From a virus, in IMG/VR virus record IMGVR_UViG_3300037493_000551, positions 1 to 24,309 of that record: a stretch of 24,309 bases of DNA; one strand, given 5' to 3'. The notes below the pieces were generated by a model that saw only the letters and a program-made list of their open reading frames with translations, was not told the DNA's origin and made no database searches. Position numbers and translations under genes: made by a program. Shown in pieces: positions 20,476 to 24,309 of the stretch. Within the stretch, counting starts at the first letter, position 1; each line of letters starts with the position of its first letter.

Positions 20476-22058
20476 GTCCCTACTATATCAAATTTAGTGT
20501 CTGTTGAATTATAAATACAACCAATATAAGTAGTCTTATTTGCAACCGTTATTGTTGGTGCAGTCACTCCTATTGCTCTGAAATTAGTTCCGTATGCTAT
20601 TGACCTTGCAGTTCCATTATCTTTAATTCTTATAATCAAAGATTGTCCCTCAACAAATGTACCAGTAGGATTAGCTAGTGTAAGTCCAACCGCCTGAGCT
20701 GTGATTGTTACAATATCATTAGTGCTAACTGCTGTTACTGTAGCACTAGATGCAACTGTCTGAACTCGTGGAGTGTATGATGCTTTGTCATTGAATGTAG
20801 TCCAATCAGCAGAGCTCAATGCACCTCTATTAGTAGCTGAGGCTGTAGGTAGATTGAATGTGTGTGTAGATGTAACTGAGTTAATTGCAAAGTCCGTTCC
20901 CGTTGTTCCCGTTGCAAAGTTCTGAACTTGGTCGGTTAAACCATTTAATGCAGTTAAGCCAGTTGAAAATGTAGTAATTATCTGACTAAGGTGATTATCT
21001 TCTGTGTGAAGTTTAATTGTCCTACCACTATGAGTTACATAGATTCTCACTGCAAGTCTATCCGTTAATGCTAAGGTAGTCTGAGGAACTGCTAATGCTG
21101 TTAAATACAAGTCTATTGCTGTGCCATTAGTAATACCCTCAGGGGTTGCTGAATTAGAAGCAATTAATGTTAATGTAGCACCGTCCCATTTATAAAGTTC
21201 AACGTAAAATGATGGTGAACCGCCGCTACTTGACGCGCTGAAATATGTTTCAAAATTCCAATTTCCAGCCGGTATTGATAACTGATTAGGGTCGTTTGCG
21301 TCAGTTATAAATGATTGAATGTAACCATTAGCATTGATTGTAAAATCTGTGCCAGTACCTATGATTGGTGTCTTATTAATTTCTTTCATTGCAACCCCAT
21401 CAAAAGTTCCTTGACTCACAGAACCATTTAAGTAATATGAAACAGATGCACCACCTCCACTTGTTGTTGGAAAGTTAGCAAGAGTGCCATCGCCACGAAT
21501 GTATTGTGTTTCAACACCAACACAAGCAACTGCTAATGTGCCAGATGTGGTTATTGGATTGCCACTCACTGTGAATGCTTCTGGCATCTCTAAATCAACA
21601 CTTGTAACAGTGCCACTTGTTAAGTCAGCTGTAGTTGCTATTGTGTAGCTACCAGTTGCCTTGTCAGGGAATTCAAGAATAACACCAGGATTGGTAGCAT
21701 TTGTATTCTGTAGTGAGCTTTCTTCAGCTCCAGTCTTCAATGCTAATGCACCAGTGTTAACTAGCTTAGCCGAAGTGCTAGCAAATGTATTCTCTGTGAC
21801 TATCTCAGTACCTGACACTGTGCTTGATTCATTAGCTCCAGCTGTGACCTCTATTGGATTGGTAGTAGTAGCTCCATTGTCAGTAACTTGCTGTAAATCC
21901 TGACTACCACCACTAGCAGAATTAATTATCTCTTGACCAGTAATTGACTTAGTGATGTAGCCAGTGCCACTAACTTCACTTATCTCTAATAAGTCTGTAG
22001 CCTCAAGGTTAGCTCCCTTAGGAGGCATTTGTGATATCTTCTGTCTGCGATATGCCAT
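20460..22058 (-). CDS. Tail fibre protein
   Basis: A 532-residue protein of low complexity, rich in Thr, Ser, Gly and Asn. The N-terminal MAYRRQKISQMPPKGANLEA and TDLLEISEV-type segment resembles the anchor of fibre proteins. Repeats typical of fibre shafts follow, including SGTVTSVDLEMPEAFTVSGN, PITTSGTLAVACVG and YIRGDGTLANFPTTSGGG. The distal part includes RGALSSADWTTFNDKASY, a pattern common in phage fibres. It is expected to trimerise and recognise the host. It heads a late unit with a predicted leaderless promoter at 22061-22070. Confidence 0.8.
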   Translation of the reverse strand: MAYRRQKISQMPPKGANLEATDLLEISEVSGTGYITKSITGQEIINSASGGSQDLQQVTDNGATTTNPIEVTAGANESSTVSGTEIVTENTFASTSAKLVNTGALALKTGAEESSLQNTNATNPGVILEFPDKATGSYTIATTADLTSGTVTSVDLEMPEAFTVSGNPITTSGTLAVACVGVETQYIRGDGTLANFPTTSGGGASVSYYLNGSVSQGTFDGVAMKEINKTPIIGTGTDFTINANGYIQSFITDANDPNQLSIPAGNWNFETYFSASSSGGSPSFYVELYKWDGATLTLIASNSATPEGITNGTAIDLYLTALAVPQTTLALTDRLAVRIYVTHSGRTIKLHTEDNHLSQIITTFSTGLTALNGLTDQVQNFATGTTGTDFAINSVTSTHTFNLPTASATNRGALSSADWTTFNDKASYTPRVQTVASSATVTAVSTNDIVTITAQAVGLTLANPTGTFVEGQSLIIRIKDNGTARSIAYGTNFRAIGVTAPTITVANKTTYIGCIYNSTDTKFDIVGTCTEA

Positions 22059-22060
22059 AA

Positions 22061-22070
22061 CTATATTGTA
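22061..22070 (-). promoter_or_regulatory. Late-motif copy D, predicted leaderless promoter
   Basis: The minus strand reads TACAATATAGTTATG. TACAAT (22065-22070), six bases, then the A of the tail fibre ATG at 22058. It begins immediately after the stop of the preceding gene. Confidence 0.6.
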
Positions 22071-22523
22071 TTAAGCTGGTAAATTAGTTATAAGAGGGAC
22101 TTGACAATTAGTCCAATTGCTAATGTCCACGTCTAAGCTCATCACCCAGCCCGCTGCATAGTCTAATAGTTGATTATTTAATGGAGTGATTGATGGTGAT
22201 CCTACAATATCAAAGCTATAATCATTGCTAAAATTAAAATAGTTGATTAGATCTACTAGAATTTGATGACAGTCTGAGAGAATAACTGTGATGTTAGCTC
22301 TATCCTTTTGAATTATGTCTAAGCAATACACCTCTAAGCTGATAGTGTTAACATCCATTGTAGTAGATGCCACAATAGGAGTAATAAATACCAAAGGATA
22401 TCTCTCATCCTTAGTGGCAAAGTTAGGAAGTTGCTCATTGAAGTCACTACCTACTTTTTTAACTTGTAAATGGTCAGTGTAAAATGCTTCAATGTGATTG
22501 ATTAGTGCCTGATAGCTTGTCAT
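22071..22523 (-). CDS. Tail terminator candidate
   Basis: A 150-residue protein. Blocks FYTDHLQVKKVGSDFNEQLP, NFATKDERYPLVFITPI, LEVYCLDIIQKDRANITVIL, SDCHQILVDLINYF and LDYAAGWVMSLDVDISNWTNCQVPL fall in an order I recall from structural proteins of Bacteroidota phages. Its size and alpha/beta pattern suit a tail terminator or completion protein, but I have no decisive motif. It overlaps the tape measure stop by four bases. Confidence 0.6.
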   Translation of the reverse strand: MTSYQALINHIEAFYTDHLQVKKVGSDFNEQLPNFATKDERYPLVFITPIVASTTMDVNTISLEVYCLDIIQKDRANITVILSDCHQILVDLINYFNFSNDYSFDIVGSPSITPLNNQLLDYAAGWVMSLDVDISNWTNCQVPLITNLPA

Positions 22524-24309
22524 AATTCTGCGTTTTGTTGGATACGATTAACTCTATTTTGTACGTTTGTCATCTCTGTTTCACTTACCACAGCTGTTAC
22601 TGTGAAGTTAGGTGTTGATGAGTTGCTATTTTGATTCTCTCCACCTACATTGTTAGCGTTGTTATTGCTACCAAATAAGTTAGGGGTTGCCATCTGACCA
22701 GTGTTAGATGGAGGAGTTCCAGCATCTGGCGAAGTTGGAACACTACCACCTCCTTCAAATGATGTAGAAGAGATTGCTGAGATAGATGCCGCTGTTGCCG
22801 CTATGGATGCCGCTATTCTTATCCCAGATGCAATACCTAGAGTAAAGTCAGGAACTGATAAAATAGCTAAGATAGCTTGAGCTCCATTGATAGCCGCCAT
22901 TGCTAAGTTCATTTTCTTTTGTTGTTCAAATTGTTGCTTAAGGATAGCTTCCTCTTCTTTACTACCTTTCTTAACATTTTTCAGCTTATTTCTAGTAGTA
23001 ATTTCTTGAATGCTTGAGATAGCTCCTAGTGCTTCTTTAGCAGTGTCAAAGCCTTCATTGATGTTCTTTAATGTCTTAGCCTGAGCCTCAGCTTCAATGT
23101 CTGAGATTTTCTTAGCTGTAGCTTCTTCTGCTGTGATTTTAGCTTGTCTGAATTTTTCCTCAATAGCCGCTATCTCTTCTTTTGACAAGTTAAGTGCTGA
23201 GATTTCAGCTAATCTCTGTGCCTCTAATGCTGTAAGTTGCTGAGCTAAAAATTCATTATTAAGTCTTATCTCCTCATCCTTATCACCTTTGAATCTCTCA
23301 AGCTCAAATGTTGAATAGGATAGCTTAGTGTCTCTAACTAATTGAGCCGATGCAAGTATCTTGGCATTCTTATCAGTCTCAATAGCTGTTATTTGAACAG
23401 ACACAGCCTTAGTGTCCTCAACTGCTTTAGAGTTGATTTCTTTAATTTGTTGCTCAGTTAAATCTTTACCTAGAACTGCTTGCTTTCTTTCCTCTTCTAT
23501 TAAAGTTTTTTGTAAGTCAAGTTTTTTGATAGCATCTTGCTCCTCTAACATCAAGGTCTTAATTCTTGACACAGCATCTTTATCAGCTATTGCTATCTTA
23601 TCAGCTTCAAGTTGGTCAGTAGCTATCTTTATCTGAGCATTCATTGCTGAGACTGCAGTAGCTCTCTCCATTTCATTGGCAAAGATTTTAGTCTTCTTGA
23701 TGTTTAACTTTTCAATCTCCTTAGATTCCTTGACCATTTGGTCAATTTTCATTTGGTCAATGTCTAGCTTTGTCTTACCATCAATGACAGCTTTGTCCAG
23801 GTCAATTTTGAACTGAGCACGCATTGTCTTCAAATGCTTATCTTGTTCAGATTCTATCTTAGCATTTGCTGTTTTATTTTCTTCTACTCTCTTCTTATTG
23901 GATGCAGTGGTAATGTCAGTTCTTTGTTGCTCAAAGTCTTTTTGAGTTGCTAAAATTAACTCATCAATTTTGATAACTGTTTTCCAATCTTGTGACCTTG
24001 ATGCTTCTCTTCGTTGTGTCTTTAACTTCGATATAGCCTCAGTCTCTTGAATCTTAAGCATAGCCTTAGACCTTTCAGTCTCATTCTTGATTGATTTAGC
24101 ATTCAACATTTCAATCTGCTTGTCAATGTCAAGAGCTAACTTCTTTTTGTTAGTAGCATTTTGAATTGCCAACTGGTTGATTTTATTGATAGCATCAGCT
24201 TCTTGATCCTTTAATTCTCTGAATCTCTTAGTCTGCTCCTCATCCATGTCAGCAAGATCACCCATTGCTTTAATCTCTCTTTTCCTCTGGTATTGTTTTC
24301 TTTGCTCCT
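22520..24309 (-). CDS. Tape measure protein (partial, N-terminus beyond the right edge)
   Basis: About 595 residues are visible and the frame stays open to the right edge, so the true start lies outside the window; Met codons within are internal. Most of the visible part is one long charged coiled coil, with segments such as ELKDQEADAINKINQLAIQN and EEIAAIEEKFRQAKITAEE. Near the end comes a hydrophobic region (AAINGAQAILAILSVPDF... ...IAASIAATAASISAISS), then a Gly/Asn/Ser-rich tail. This combination is typical of the C-terminal part of tape measure proteins, which set tail length and enter the host membrane at infection. Confidence 0.8.
   Translation of the reverse strand, partial: EQRKQYQRKREIKAMGDLADMDEEQTKRFRELKDQEADAINKINQLAIQNATNKKKLALDIDKQIEMLNAKSIKNETERSKAMLKIQETEAISKLKTQRREASRSQDWKTVIKIDELILATQKDFEQQRTDITTASNKKRVEENKTANAKIESEQDKHLKTMRAQFKIDLDKAVIDGKTKLDIDQMKIDQMVKESKEIEKLNIKKTKIFANEMERATAVSAMNAQIKIATDQLEADKIAIADKDAVSRIKTLMLEEQDAIKKLDLQKTLIEEERKQAVLGKDLTEQQIKEINSKAVEDTKAVSVQITAIETDKNAKILASAQLVRDTKLSYSTFELERFKGDKDEEIRLNNEFLAQQLTALEAQRLAEISALNLSKEEIAAIEEKFRQAKITAEEATAKKISDIEAEAQAKTLKNINEGFDTAKEALGAISSIQEITTRNKLKNVKKGSKEEEAILKQQFEQQKKMNLAMAAINGAQAILAILSVPDFTLGIASGIRIAASIAATAASISAISSTSFEGGGSVPTSPDAGTPPSNTGQMATPNLFGSNNNANNVGGENQNSNSSTPNFTVTAVVSETEMTNVQNRVNRIQQNAEL

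Noticed and set aside
24263-24265. ATG at 24265 as the tape measure start
   Set aside because: The frame remains open to the window edge with similar charged coiled-coil residues, so this is an internal Met of a longer protein.
1-24309. tRNA genes, CRISPR arrays, insertion sequences, integrase or attachment sites
   Set aside because: I looked in the few gaps between genes and for direct repeats and recognisable proteins, and found nothing to support any of them; lifestyle cannot be decided from this window alone.

Overview
The window is a 24.3 kb piece of a tailed bacteriophage genome, or a very phage-like prophage. It probably has siphovirus-type morphology and a host in Bacteroidota, most likely Flavobacteriia. 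Evidence for the host: the DNA is AT-rich. Ribosome binding sites are A/T-rich rather than GGAGG. Three promoters match the Bacteroidota pattern (a TTG-core -33 box, 19 bases, then TAnnTTTG). Several proteins belong to families I know mainly from Bacteroidota and their phages: a DUF3127-type OB-fold protein, a BT4734/VirE-N-type primase-helicase and a DUF6712-type connector. No integrase, attachment site, tRNA, CRISPR or insertion sequence is visible. Both edges cut genes: the large terminase at the left and the tape measure protein at the right.

Layout, with almost everything on the minus strand so transcription runs right to left. 24309-19004: tail genes (tape measure, a tail-terminator candidate, tail fibre, a probable receptor-binding protein, two small proteins). 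17764-19015: the only plus-strand genes, two tandem overlapping paralogues that look like tail assembly chaperones. 17719-12936: head genes (XkdF-like protease/scaffold, major capsid, tail tube candidate, a small structural protein, portal, head-tail connector). 12936-11595: lysis genes (TM plus coiled-coil protein, holin, 23-residue TM peptide, endolysin, cationic-tailed protein). 11420-1870: early region (small ORFs, HNH nuclease, DnaA-domain-IV-like protein, a repeat-rich 280-base non-coding stretch, primase-helicase, PAPS-reductase-like protein, VRR-NUC nuclease, ERF annealing protein, PD-(D/E)XK exonuclease, DUF3127 protein, many tiny ORFs and a sigma-factor-like protein). 1865-1: a small protein and both terminase subunits.

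Regulation can be partly read from the sequence. Early genes have host-type promoters at about 11452-11482, 9366-9396 and 5261-5291. Late genes share a different signal, TACAATATAG, found four times, each at the head of a late transcription unit (before 22058, 17719, 15147 and 1865). In three cases a TACAAT -10 box sits exactly six bases before the A of the ATG, which predicts leaderless late mRNAs. A sigma-like protein is encoded just before the terminase unit and could be the switch. Intrinsic terminators lie at 15792-15820, 15179-15206, 11514-11547 and 3475-3534.

Seven small ORFs below 60 codons are proposed from overlapping stop/start junctions (3172, 3938, 5645, 10908, 11111, 11420 and 12446 starts). 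The most distinctive features are the leaderless late-promoter candidate, the GACAACT repeat cluster beside a DnaA-like protein, the inverted plus-strand chaperone pair, and the compact lysis cassette.
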